Source: Betaproteobacteria bacterium
GTDB lineage: Bacteria; Pseudomonadota; Gammaproteobacteria; Burkholderiales; Casimicrobiaceae
NCBI GenBank assembly: GCA_005889025.1
Contig: VBCZ01000415.1
Location: 1-7,071 of the forward strand
DNA: 7,071 bases
Direction of reading: 5' to 3'
Shown: positions 1-5,931 of the stretch, in pieces
How the letters are laid out: every line of letters begins with the position of its first letter
Position numbering within the stretch: the first letter of the stretch is position 1
Notes under the pieces: model-generated
What the model was told of the DNA's origin: nothing
Database searches by the model: none
What the model saw: only the letters and a program-made list of their open reading frames with translations
Translations under genes and position numbers: made by a program

Positions 1-1
1 C

Positions 2-856
2 ATTCCGCTGCTCTTCCTCTACCTGGTCAAGTGGCTAAATTTCTTCGAGACGCACCGCGTCAGACTGATACTGCTCGCGCTGGCTTGGGGAGCCGTCTCT
101 ACCGAGCTCTCCTACCTCGTCAGCCATCCGATGGCGCTGGTCCTGGGAAAGGCATTCGTGGTGACCCACACCGCGCCCTTTGTCGAAGAAATCTTCAAAT
201 CGCTGGTTCTTCTCTATCTTATTCGCCGCGCCGACACCACGTTTTTCGTCGATGGAGCAGTCTATGGCTTCGCTTCGGGGGTTGGGTTCGCCATTGCAGA
301 GAACATGCTCTATTTGAGCCGCGTGGATATGGACACCGGATTGATCGTCAGCACGTTGCGCGCCTTTGCAGCGTCGGTACTGCATGGCAGCACGACGGCG
401 ATCGTCGGCATGGCCGTCGCCGGGTTTCCGCTCGGGCGCGTGAATCATCCGCTGCTTGCCTGGACCGTTGGCCTGACCGTTGCTATCGCTCTGCACTCGG
501 CCTTTAACAATACCGCGTTCCACAACTTTGCCTTCGGACAAGCAGCTTACGTGGCGCTCGCCGGTATCGCCTTTACCGCGCTAGTGCTCGCCGCGACAGC
601 CATCCTGTGGGGATTGCGCCGTGAGCGCAACCGGCTGCGCAAGTCGCTTGGTGTGCGGGCGGGCGTGTCGAAGGGCGAGGCCATGCTGGTCCAGCGCATC
701 GACGATTTGGGAGACCTGCTTGCGCCGGTCGAGAGGCGTTTTGGCGAAATCAAGCGCGAACAGGTCGCGAGCGTCTTGTTCCTCGCGGCGCAACTGGCGA
801 TGAAGCAGGGCCTGATACGGAAGATCGAAGCGGCATCTACAACAGCAGCGACATGA
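2..856 (+). CDS. PrsW-family intramembrane metalloprotease (5' end missing)
   Basis: The frame is open to the left window edge, so the true start lies outside; 284 residues are visible. Several hydrophobic segments are seen. The PrsW signature motifs are present in order (numbering from the first visible codon): VEEIFK with Glu62-Glu63 and Lys66, the DGAVYG segment at Asp84 followed by GFAIAEN at Glu100-Asn101, LHG at His128, and ALHSAFNN at His165. In this family the acidic and histidine residues within the membrane bind zinc and catalyse site-specific proteolysis; Bacillus PrsW cleaves the anti-sigma factor RsiW. The substrate here is unknown and no anti-sigma gene is visible. After the last membrane segment (about residue 200) comes an Arg/Lys-rich cytosolic tail of about 75 residues, predicted helical. 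The TGA stop is followed within 16-40 bases by a small ORF on the same strand, so a shared transcript is likely. The family call is confident; the role is not. Confidence 0.9.
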   Translation: MPLLFLYLVKWLNFFETHRVRLILLALAWGAVSTELSYLVSHPMALVLGKAFVVTHTAPFVEEIFKSLVLLYLIRRADTTFFVDGAVYGFASGVGFAIAENMLYLSRVDMDTGLIVSTLRAFAASVLHGSTTAIVGMAVAGFPLGRVNHPLLAWTVGLTVAIALHSAFNNTAFHNFAFGQAAYVALAGIAFTALVLAATAILWGLRRERNRLRKSLGVRAGVSKGEAMLVQRIDDLGDLLAPVERRFGEIKREQVASVLFLAAQLAMKQGLIRKIEAASTTAAT

Positions 857-942
857 AGTCGGCTTGTATGTCATGTCATACGTGCGTTCGATCATGCCCA
901 AAACCAGGTGGTCGCTATGGGCGCGCCTCGAACAGACCCTGA
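853..942 (+). CDS. Possible 29-residue ORF with a ferredoxin-type CxxCxxCxxxCP motif
   Basis: The ATG at 853 overlaps the stop of the PrsW gene as ATGA, a typical arrangement for translational coupling. The 29-residue frame has Cys5, Cys8, Cys11 and Cys15 followed by Pro16. This is exactly the spacing of a [4Fe-4S] ferredoxin signature, and the frame ends at TGA 940-942. It overlaps the 873-1097 ORF in another frame, has no obvious Shine-Dalgarno of its own, and lacks the rest of a ferredoxin fold. It may well be chance and is listed because the motif and the overlap coincide. Confidence 0.15.
   Translation: MKSACMSCHTCVRSCPKPGGRYGRASNRP
866..881. repeat. Short inverted repeat at the start of the small ORF
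   Basis: GTATG and CATAC form 5-bp arms around a 6-nt spacer (TCATGT), just after the PrsW stop codon and over the candidate start region of the next ORF. It could be a weak hairpin affecting initiation or a small operator. The arms are short enough to be chance. Confidence 0.25.
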
Positions 943-1097
943 CAACACTCGAGACGCCTGGGGCGAATCTCTGGAATGCGCTTACCACCAGGCTCGCCGT
1001 ATACGATTCGACGGGCACAAGCCTGTATGCGCGAATTCAAGCCGAGCTCGATACACAAGTGCGGGCCGCAGCGCTGGCAACGGACGGCGAGGAATAG
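873..1097 (+). CDS. Hypothetical small protein, possibly truncated by a nonsense change
   Basis: About 74 residues from ATG 873; TTG 864 and ATG 894 are alternative starts, and none has a clear Shine-Dalgarno. I do not recognise a family. Codon third positions are mostly G/C, like the neighbours, and the protein is predicted helical with Trp near the N-terminus (RWSLWARLEQ) and an acidic C-terminus (DGEE). It follows the PrsW gene by 16 bases and probably shares its transcript. The odd point is the end: after the TAG at 1095-1097 the same frame continues for 15 GC3-rich, protein-like codons (RVAKAMQGFAQKMKE) to a second TAG at 1143-1145. A single C-to-T change in a CAG codon would explain this, so the original gene was probably about 90 residues long. 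The alternative frame at 908-1168 looks less protein-like. Confidence 0.5.
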   Translation: MSYVRSIMPKTRWSLWARLEQTLTTLETPGANLWNALTTRLAVYDSTGTSLYARIQAELDTQVRAAALATDGEE

Positions 1098-1134
1098 CGG
1101 GTCGCGAAGGCGATGCAGGGATTCGCGCAGAAGA

Positions 1135-1194
1135 TGAAAGAATAGACTGTCGAACGGCGGCTCTTTAAGTGAAAGAATAAACTGTCGAACAGCG
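1135..1194 (+). repeat. Imperfect 25-nt direct repeat, 35-nt period
   Basis: Copy 1 (1135-1159) and copy 2 (1170-1194) share tgaaagaata-R-actgtcgaac-R-gcg with two differences, both G/A transitions. Similarity extends a few bases to the left (aag before the copy) with a one-base gap. Copy 1 contains the last codons and second TAG stop of the extended small ORF; copy 2 keeps the same Lys-Glu-stop reading as TAA. This looks like a tandem duplication of a gene end. Copy 2 ends 24 bases before the GTG of the next gene, so a regulatory role is also possible. Confidence 0.7.
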
Positions 1195-1218
1195 CCGCAT
1201 TCATGGGAGGGTCAAACG

Positions 1219-1434
1219 GTGAAGTGTTTTTTCGACGATAACGACGCCTGCGGGGTCTGCCGCTTTTGCGGAAGGGCCACGTGCAAGGATCACGCCGAGA
1301 AACGTTTGCCGTACATCGCGACGATTTTTGTCGGCGCGAACAATACGCCGAAAGCGGTGGTGGTGGCGGACGCGCTATGGTGCGGCGTGTGCAAGCCCGA
1401 AGCGCAGCCCATACCGATGCCGGAGATCTACTGA
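1219..1434 (+). CDS. Small Cys/His-rich probable zinc-binding protein (B-box-like)
   Basis: A 71-residue protein starting at GTG 1219. The start is supported by GGGAGG at 1205-1210, eight bases upstream. Cysteines and histidine fall in paired positions: Cys3, Cys11, Cys14, Cys17, Cys22, His25, Cys55 and Cys58. The order CxxC, C, C, CxxH and a final CxxC resembles B-box or AN1-type treble-clef zinc fingers and could bind two zinc ions. There is no signal peptide or membrane segment, so it is probably cytoplasmic. The middle (residues 31-53) is hydrophobic and strand-like. Small zinc fingers of this type usually mediate protein contacts. It lies downstream of the PrsW gene on the same strand, but about 120 bases separate it from the preceding ORF and it has its own good ribosome site. 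The exact family is not recognised, and the zinc-binding call is inferred from residue spacing. Confidence 0.75.
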   Translation: MKCFFDDNDACGVCRFCGRATCKDHAEKRLPYIATIFVGANNTPKAVVVADALWCGVCKPEAQPIPMPEIY

Positions 1435-1461
1435 TCCGGGCTTGCGCAGTCGAACAGGAAA

Positions 1462-1860
1462 CTAAAGCGGCGAGTTCTGTATCTCGGCGAGCGCGTGGCG
1501 TGCGCTGTCGAGCCTGCGCTGGGCATTCTTGATCTTTTTGGCATTGCCCGTGGCTTGAGCCTTCTCCAGCTCGGCCTCGCTTCGCTCGATCCGGCGCTGC
1601 GCCTGCTCCAGCGCGACCTTGCGCTTCTGCTTGAGCCCATCATCGCTGCAATGGATCATTTCTCCACGCGCACGCTCGAGGCGAGCGAGCGCTCGGGCAT
1701 CGCCCTTGGCTTTGGCTCGGGCGATTTCAGCGTCGATGCGGCACCTTTTGGCCGCACAGCCGTAGGGCTGTTCGCAGGAGTCGGCGGCAAGCACAAGCGG
1801 TGCCGACGCGGCGACCGCGGTCGCAAAAACCGTACGGATGCACCAGGCGCGGAATGTCAT
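1462..1860 (-). CDS. DUF1090 family (YqjC-like) periplasmic protein
   Basis: A 132-residue secreted protein. The N-terminus is a signal peptide with a hydrophobic core and a likely Ala-Leu-Ala type cleavage near residue 25 (PLVLA/ADSC). The mature part fits DUF1090: a Cys-containing start (Cys29, Cys35, Cys40), a charged helix, the conserved Cys-Ser-Asp region (Cys71-Ser-Asp) and a long Lys/Glu/Ala-rich C-terminal helix with GNAKKI and RRL, likely coiled-coil. E. coli YqjC is the known relative; its molecular function is unknown. This copy has more N-terminal cysteines than I recall for YqjC. ATG at 1860 was chosen over GTG at 1869 because GGTGGAG lies immediately upstream of the ATG, though with a short spacer. 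It converges on the zinc-finger gene with only 27 bases between stops. A good -10 box lies about 70 bases upstream. Confidence 0.85.
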   Translation of the reverse strand: MTFRAWCIRTVFATAVAASAPLVLAADSCEQPYGCAAKRCRIDAEIARAKAKGDARALARLERARGEMIHCSDDGLKQKRKVALEQAQRRIERSEAELEKAQATGNAKKIKNAQRRLDSARHALAEIQNSPL

Positions 1861-1929
1861 TGGCTCCACCGATGTAGCGAACCGACGCGGCCCGGATGTT
1901 GTTCAGTCCGCGATAGAAAATCAGAGGTG

Positions 1930-1935
1930 ATTATA
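1930..1935 (-). promoter_or_regulatory. Candidate -10 box (TATAAT) for the DUF1090 gene
   Basis: On the minus strand a perfect TATAAT occurs about 70 bases upstream of the DUF1090 start codon, in an AT-rich patch within GC-rich DNA. No good -35 match stands at 16-18 bases; the nearest sequence (GTGCAT) is poor. The box overlaps a small palindrome, ATAGT-N-ACTAT at 1933-1943, that could bind a regulator. The gap 1861-2106 contains no convincing gene. Confidence 0.45.
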
Positions 1936-2106
1936 GTAACTATCGGGAGGTCATGCACCGTGACATGAACGCAGAGGCTCGATACCCCGAGTACGCCCGA
2001 TCAATCCAACGGTGCTCGATTCCTTGTCCGTTCGGCTCCGCCAGGCTTGCCACTCGCTTGGGTTGCCATATTCGAGCGCGGTCGCTGTTCACCTCGATTG
2101 AGCTGC

Positions 2107-3339
2107 CTATTTTCTTTCCACCGCGGAGATAAGCCGTTGGACGAACCCGTCCATCGCCTTGCCGTCTATCCATCGCACTACCGCTACCAAGTCGTGGTCG
2201 CGATCGACATAGATCATGTTGGTGCCGTTGCCGATGTGAACGAACGCGCTGGCCGGCGCACTTGGGAGGTATTTCCTGTCGGTGTTGAGAAACCAGTTCA
2301 TGAAGCCGTAGGTCGGTTGCGCCGGGGTGGGCGTCTGCGCCCAGTCCATCCATTGATTCGAAATGAGTTTGCGGTCTTTCCATTTGCCGTGGCGCAGCGT
2401 GAGGTAGCCGAAGCGCGCCATGTCATACGCATGGATATACATTCCGCCGCCCCAGTGCCCGCCGCCTGTCACCGACTGCACGACGTTGCCGTCGAGCACG
2501 ATCCAGGAATTCTCGTAGCCGTACCAGCGCCACGTATTCGAGGCGCCGATGGGATCCATGATATTTTCCTTCAGCACTTGAGGCAGCGGCCGCCGCCAGA
2601 CATTGAGCGCGGCAAGCGCCAGCACGTTGACGCGCGTGTCGTTGTACTTGTAGACGCTGCCTGCCTTGTTTCGCGGCCGGGTGGTCCATTCCGCCGGAAC
2701 GTCGCCCGGTCTATCGGCCCAGTCGGGTTTGCCCCATAGCGTGCCTTCCCAGTCGCTGACCTGGCGCAGCAAATGATCCCAGGTGATGGTGCGGTTGTGC
2801 GGGGTCTCGAACAGATACAGGAAATCGGATGTACCGAGACTGTCGGATTTGTTGCCCGCGGCGAGGGGGTTGTACACCAGCACGGGCGGCACGTACTCTC
2901 GAACCGTGTCGTGGATGCTCCTGATCATGCCTTTGTCGAAGGCAACGCCGACAACGCTGGACAGGAAGCTCTTGGTCACGCTATGCGTCATGTCCACACG
3001 CAGCGGCTCGCCCCATTCGGCAACGACGTAGCCTTTGTAAATGATGATGCCGGTGGGGTCGCCGCGGTCCTTGATCGGCCCGATGGCATACCCAAAAGGC
3101 TCTCGCCCGAATGTCTGGTAATGATTGAGCTTCAGATCGCGCGGCGCCTTGGTCTCTCCCGAGATGGCAAAGGCGATCGCGTCCTTCAGGAGCCGGGGGT
3201 CGACGCCCGCTTCCGACGGCGTCTTCTGCTGCCACACAGCATCGGGATAGTATGGGACGGCGGCGTCGCGAGACTGCGGCCAAGCGGCGGACGGCGGCAG
3301 GAGCAGAAGCGCGAGCAAGACCAGGCGATGAGCGACCAT
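2107..3339 (-). CDS. Exported serine hydrolase, class C beta-lactamase fold
   Basis: A 410-residue protein. The open frame runs far upstream to 3930, but the real start is ATG 3337-3339: GGAGG (minus strand, 3346-3350) sits six bases upstream and the next residues form a signal peptide (Leu-rich core at 6-15, cleavage near residues 19-22). The catalytic SxxK is Ser120-Val-Thr-Lys123. Tyr232-Asn-Asp234 stands where the YxN motif is found in this fold, and His368-Ile-Gly370 fits the HxG/KTG third motif. A glycine-rich GGGHWGGGM stretch lies at 292-300 and Trp is frequent. Such proteins include carboxylesterases, peptidases and 6-aminohexanoate-dimer hydrolases, acting in the periplasm by serine acylation. 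The substrate cannot be read from the sequence; a resistance beta-lactamase is unlikely given the motif variants. It follows the PLP gene on the same strand with 119 bases between, so cotranscription is possible but unproven. Confidence 0.88.
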   Translation of the reverse strand: MVAHRLVLLALLLLPPSAAWPQSRDAAVPYYPDAVWQQKTPSEAGVDPRLLKDAIAFAISGETKAPRDLKLNHYQTFGREPFGYAIGPIKDRGDPTGIIIYKGYVVAEWGEPLRVDMTHSVTKSFLSSVVGVAFDKGMIRSIHDTVREYVPPVLVYNPLAAGNKSDSLGTSDFLYLFETPHNRTITWDHLLRQVSDWEGTLWGKPDWADRPGDVPAEWTTRPRNKAGSVYKYNDTRVNVLALAALNVWRRPLPQVLKENIMDPIGASNTWRWYGYENSWIVLDGNVVQSVTGGGHWGGGMYIHAYDMARFGYLTLRHGKWKDRKLISNQWMDWAQTPTPAQPTYGFMNWFLNTDRKYLPSAPASAFVHIGNGTNMIYVDRDHDLVAVVRWIDGKAMDGFVQRLISAVERK

Positions 3340-3345
3340 GAGGAT

Positions 3346-3350
3346 CCTCC
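3346..3350 (-). promoter_or_regulatory. Shine-Dalgarno fixing the serine hydrolase start
   Basis: A perfect GGAGG on the minus strand lies six bases before the ATG at 3337-3339. This decides the start against the roughly 197 upstream in-frame residues, which are antisense shadow of the PLP gene's 3' end and have no exported-protein character. Confidence 0.8.
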
Positions 3351-3458
3351 AACGAGTGAACAGGAACGAATCTGACGCCAAAGTCGAGGTAATCGGCGTC
3401 TCCCGAGCGTCCCTCGCCGACTGCGCGCGTTCGAGACCAAGGCGCCGCGAAAACGCGT

Positions 3459-4604
3459 TTACGAGAGCGCCTGCTCTATGTCGCCGATGAGGTCGTCGAC
3501 ATGCTCGATGCCGATCGATAGCCTCACCAGATCGGCGGGGCATGTTGTCCCCGGGCCTTCGACGCTCGCGCGATGCTCGGCAAGGCTTTCCACCGATCCC
3601 AGCGAGGTCGCGCGTTTGAACACCTGGAGCCTGGCGGCAAACGCCTTCGCGGCGTCCTCGCCGCCGCGCAGGCGCAGCGACATCATGCCGCCGAAGCCGC
3701 CGCGCATCTGCCTGGCTGCGACTGCGTGGCCGGGATGCGACGCCAGGCCGGGATAGAGCACATGTGTCAATTCGGAATGGCCATGGAAATATTCCGCGAT
3801 CGCCTGCGCGTTGGCGCAGGCCGCGGCCACGCGCAAATGCAGCGTTCGCATGCCACGCAACAGCAACCATGTCTCGAACGGTCCCAGGACGGCGCCGCCT
3901 CCGCCGCGCACATAGCGGATCCGCTGCCATAGCTCGTCGTCGTGCACGGTGGCAAGCGCACCCGCGATGACGTCGGAATGGCCGTTGAGATACTTGGTCG
4001 CCGAGTGCATCACGATGTGCGCGCCCAGCTCGATGGGGTGCGTCAGCACCGGCGTCGCCGAGGTCGAATCGACGGCAACCGTCGCGCCCGTTTCGCGGGC
4101 AATCTCGGTTGCGGCGGCGATGTCGGTGATGTCCCAGGTGGGATTCGCCGGCGTTTCTATCCAGATCAGGCGCGGCCGGGCCGTGCGCGCCTTCTGGGCG
4201 AGATCATCGATCGAAGAGTTCTCGTAGAACTCGACTGCGAGGCCCCACGGCGAGGCATATTCGAGCAACCATTTGCGCAAGGCCCAATACATGCTGCGCG
4301 GAGCGAGCACCGCATCGCCGGGAGTGAGAGACTGAAACAGCGCTGCGGCGGCGGCCTGTCCGGAGGCAAACAACATGGCGGCAGCAGCGCCTTCCAAGGA
4401 GGCAATCAACGCTTCGGCTTGATCGTAGCTGGGATTGTCGGCGCGCGAATAGACGCGCCCTCCGGGATACGCGCCATCCGCGCCGCGCTCGTAAGTAGTC
4501 GACACGTGGATCGGCGGAACGATCTCACGGTACGGTGCGGCGACCCGACCCGTGCCCTGGGCAGCGATCGTGGCGGGACGCAGTTTGGTATTTCGGTCTG
4601 GCAT
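3459..4604 (-). CDS. Cys/Met metabolism PLP-dependent enzyme (cystathionine gamma-synthase/lyase family)
   Basis: A 381-residue cytoplasmic enzyme, full length for the family (about 380-400). Visible motifs: IHVSTTYERG at 32-41, YSRADNP (Tyr52 to Pro58; Tyr52 and Arg54 normally hold the PLP phosphate of the partner subunit), LEGAAAAMLFASGQAA at 70-85, Asp179 that contacts the pyridine nitrogen, and MHSATKYLNGHSDV with Lys204 as the Schiff-base lysine. SLGSVESLAEHRAS at 334-347 and Arg361, the likely substrate carboxylate ligand, complete the fold. Family members carry out cystathionine synthesis or cleavage, O-succinylhomoserine sulfhydrylation or methionine gamma-lysis; the sequence does not settle which. 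The usual YGGSYR/YGGTYR loop is MYWALR here (Tyr106 retained) and VDNTF is VDSTS, so it belongs to a divergent branch. No met genes flank it. ATG 4604 is the most upstream good start; AGGG about 11 bases upstream is a weak ribosome site. Confidence 0.9.
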   Translation of the reverse strand: MPDRNTKLRPATIAAQGTGRVAAPYREIVPPIHVSTTYERGADGAYPGGRVYSRADNPSYDQAEALIASLEGAAAAMLFASGQAAAAALFQSLTPGDAVLAPRSMYWALRKWLLEYASPWGLAVEFYENSSIDDLAQKARTARPRLIWIETPANPTWDITDIAAATEIARETGATVAVDSTSATPVLTHPIELGAHIVMHSATKYLNGHSDVIAGALATVHDDELWQRIRYVRGGGGAVLGPFETWLLLRGMRTLHLRVAAACANAQAIAEYFHGHSELTHVLYPGLASHPGHAVAARQMRGGFGGMMSLRLRGGEDAAKAFAARLQVFKRATSLGSVESLAEHRASVEGPGTTCPADLVRLSIGIEHVDDLIGDIEQALS

Positions 4605-4731
4605 CGTCTGTCAACCCTGCCGCGCGTCTTGGACTTTGCGAAGCGCCCGGCTGATCATGATAAATGAGGAACGCGGCCGCGGCAGCGGGGAAGAGTATAG
4701 TTATCGTTGATCCGGCCGAAAGCAGTAAATC
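4605..4731. promoter_or_regulatory. Divergent intergenic region between PLP enzyme and VWA gene
   Basis: A 127-base gap from which both genes are read outward, so promoters for both directions should lie here. On the plus strand TATAGT (4696-4701) is a possible -10 box, 30 bases before the VWA start, without a good -35. On the minus strand an AT-rich TTTATCATGAT stretch around 4655-4667 is a possible -10 for the PLP gene. Neither is convincing alone. Confidence 0.35.
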
Positions 4732-5787
4732 ATGACCTTTGCCTGGCCCGAAATGCTGTGGCTGCTCCTGTTTGCGCCCGCCCTGGTTGCCGCCTATCTC
4801 TGGGCGCTGAAACGGCAAAAAAAAGTCGCCCTCAGATACGCCAATCTGGGTCTCGTCAAGGACGCTTTGGGGCCTGGGCAACGCATCCGCCGCCATGTCC
4901 CGCCGCTGCTCTTCCTGATTGCGATGATCGCGGCCATCCTGGCGATTGCGCGTCCGACCGCGGTCGTCACGCTGCCGTCCGACCAACGCACCACCATCCT
5001 TCTGATGGATGTGTCGCTCAGCATGCGCGCATCCGACGTCAAGCCCAGCCGCATAGCCGCCGCCCAGTCGGCCGCGAAGGCGTTCGTGCAGGAGCAACCG
5101 GCCGATGTGCGTGTTGGCATTGTCACATTCGCCGGCACGGCATCGGTGGTGCAGCCCCCTACGCATAATCGGGACGATCTTATCGCCGCCATCGACCGCT
5201 TCGAGCTGCAGCGGCACACGGCCATAGGCAGCGGCATCATCGTTGCACTGGCCACGCTTTTCCCGGATGAAGGAATCGACCTCGAGTCGCTGCTGTTTCC
5301 GGCGAACATGTCGGGTTCTCGCGCAAAGGGAGTGCCGATCGAACGCAGCCGCGAGCCGGAGAAAAAACCCTTCACGCCGGTGGCGGCTGGCTCCAATGCG
5401 TCGTCGGCGATCATCCTTCTTACCGATGGCCGGCGAACAACCGGGCCGGACTCGCTCGAAGCGGCGAAAATGGCCGCGGACCACGGAGTCCGCATTTTCA
5501 CCGTCGGATTCGGGATGCCCGGCGGCGGTGTCGCGGACATGGATGGATACTCGATGTATATGGCGTTCGACGAATCGACGCTGAAGGCCATCGCGGAGGC
5601 GACGCGCGGCGAGTATTTCCACGCGGCCGATGGAGCCGAACTGGCCAAGATCTATCAACGCTTGAACGCTCGTTTCGTATTGGAGCGCAAGGAAACCGAG
5701 ATCGGCGCGCTGGCGATCGGCGCGGCGACCATCCTTTTGCTCGCTGCCGGGCTGCTTTCGGTGTCGTGGTTCAACCGCGTCGTTTGA
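4732..5787 (+). CDS. BatA-like VWA-domain inner-membrane protein
   Basis: A 351-residue protein. An N-terminal BatA-type region has two membrane segments (about 8-25 and 56-74), followed by a von Willebrand A domain with a complete MIDAS metal site: Asp93-x-Ser95-x-Ser97, Thr163 (HTAIGSG) and Asp232 (TDG). A C-terminal membrane helix spans about 324-346. The VWA domain should face the periplasm, anchored at both ends. A segment of about 45 residues (roughly 180-225, Pro/Arg/Lys-rich) is inserted between the Thr loop and the TDG strand; relatives I know from betaproteobacteria carry a similar insert. In Bat operons such proteins work with a MoxR AAA+ ATPase and a DUF58 protein, acting in stress tolerance or assembly of envelope enzymes. 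No MoxR, DUF58 or BatB gene is next to it here. ATG 4732 has only a weak purine-rich ribosome site. Confidence 0.9.
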   Translation: MTFAWPEMLWLLLFAPALVAAYLWALKRQKKVALRYANLGLVKDALGPGQRIRRHVPPLLFLIAMIAAILAIARPTAVVTLPSDQRTTILLMDVSLSMRASDVKPSRIAAAQSAAKAFVQEQPADVRVGIVTFAGTASVVQPPTHNRDDLIAAIDRFELQRHTAIGSGIIVALATLFPDEGIDLESLLFPANMSGSRAKGVPIERSREPEKKPFTPVAAGSNASSAIILLTDGRRTTGPDSLEAAKMAADHGVRIFTVGFGMPGGGVADMDGYSMYMAFDESTLKAIAEATRGEYFHAADGAELAKIYQRLNARFVLERKETEIGALAIGAATILLLAAGLLSVSWFNRVV

Positions 5788-5931
5788 GGGGATCCATCGC
5801 TCGCGCCTGTCCTACATCAAAATCGGAATGGCACCGATGGCCAGGCGCACCGGGATGGCCGATAGTCGATCAAGCCTCGCCAGGGGTCCTGCCCCGGCCG
5901 ATGGCTTCAAACCATCTTTCGGAGAACAGCC
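5788..5931 (+). other. Intergenic gap, no gene seen
   Basis: A 144-base GC-rich spacer between two same-strand genes. I see only a weak ATCGG/CCGAT hairpin near 5822-5838 without a T-run, and the ribosome site GGAG at 5921-5924 for the next gene. No clear promoter or terminator. Confidence 0.5.

Noticed and set aside
31..507. Plus- and minus-strand open frames overlapping the PrsW gene
   Set aside because: Out-of-frame shadows; the PrsW frame carries the family motifs and membrane segments.
1095..1145. TAG reassignment as an explanation for the two in-frame TAG interruptions
   Set aside because: The DUF1090 and serine hydrolase genes end naturally at TAG, so TAG is a normal stop here.
1495..1968. 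Plus-strand open frame opposite the DUF1090 gene
   Set aside because: No signal or motif, whereas the minus frame has a signal peptide and the DUF1090 pattern.
2047..3375. Plus-strand open frames opposite the serine hydrolase
   Set aside because: Composition is shadow-like and the minus-strand frame has catalytic motifs and a signal peptide.
3340..3930. N-terminal extension of the serine hydrolase frame
   Set aside because: Arg-rich shadow of the PLP gene's 3' end; the Shine-Dalgarno and signal peptide place the start at 3339.
3942..4667. Plus-strand open frame opposite the PLP enzyme
   Set aside because: Arg/Gly-rich antisense of a well-recognised enzyme; no motif.
4525..5658. Long minus-strand open frame (377 codons) opposite the VWA gene
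   Set aside because: Antisense shadow: very Arg/His/Gly-rich composition, no recognisable domain, and it covers a plus-strand gene with an intact MIDAS site.
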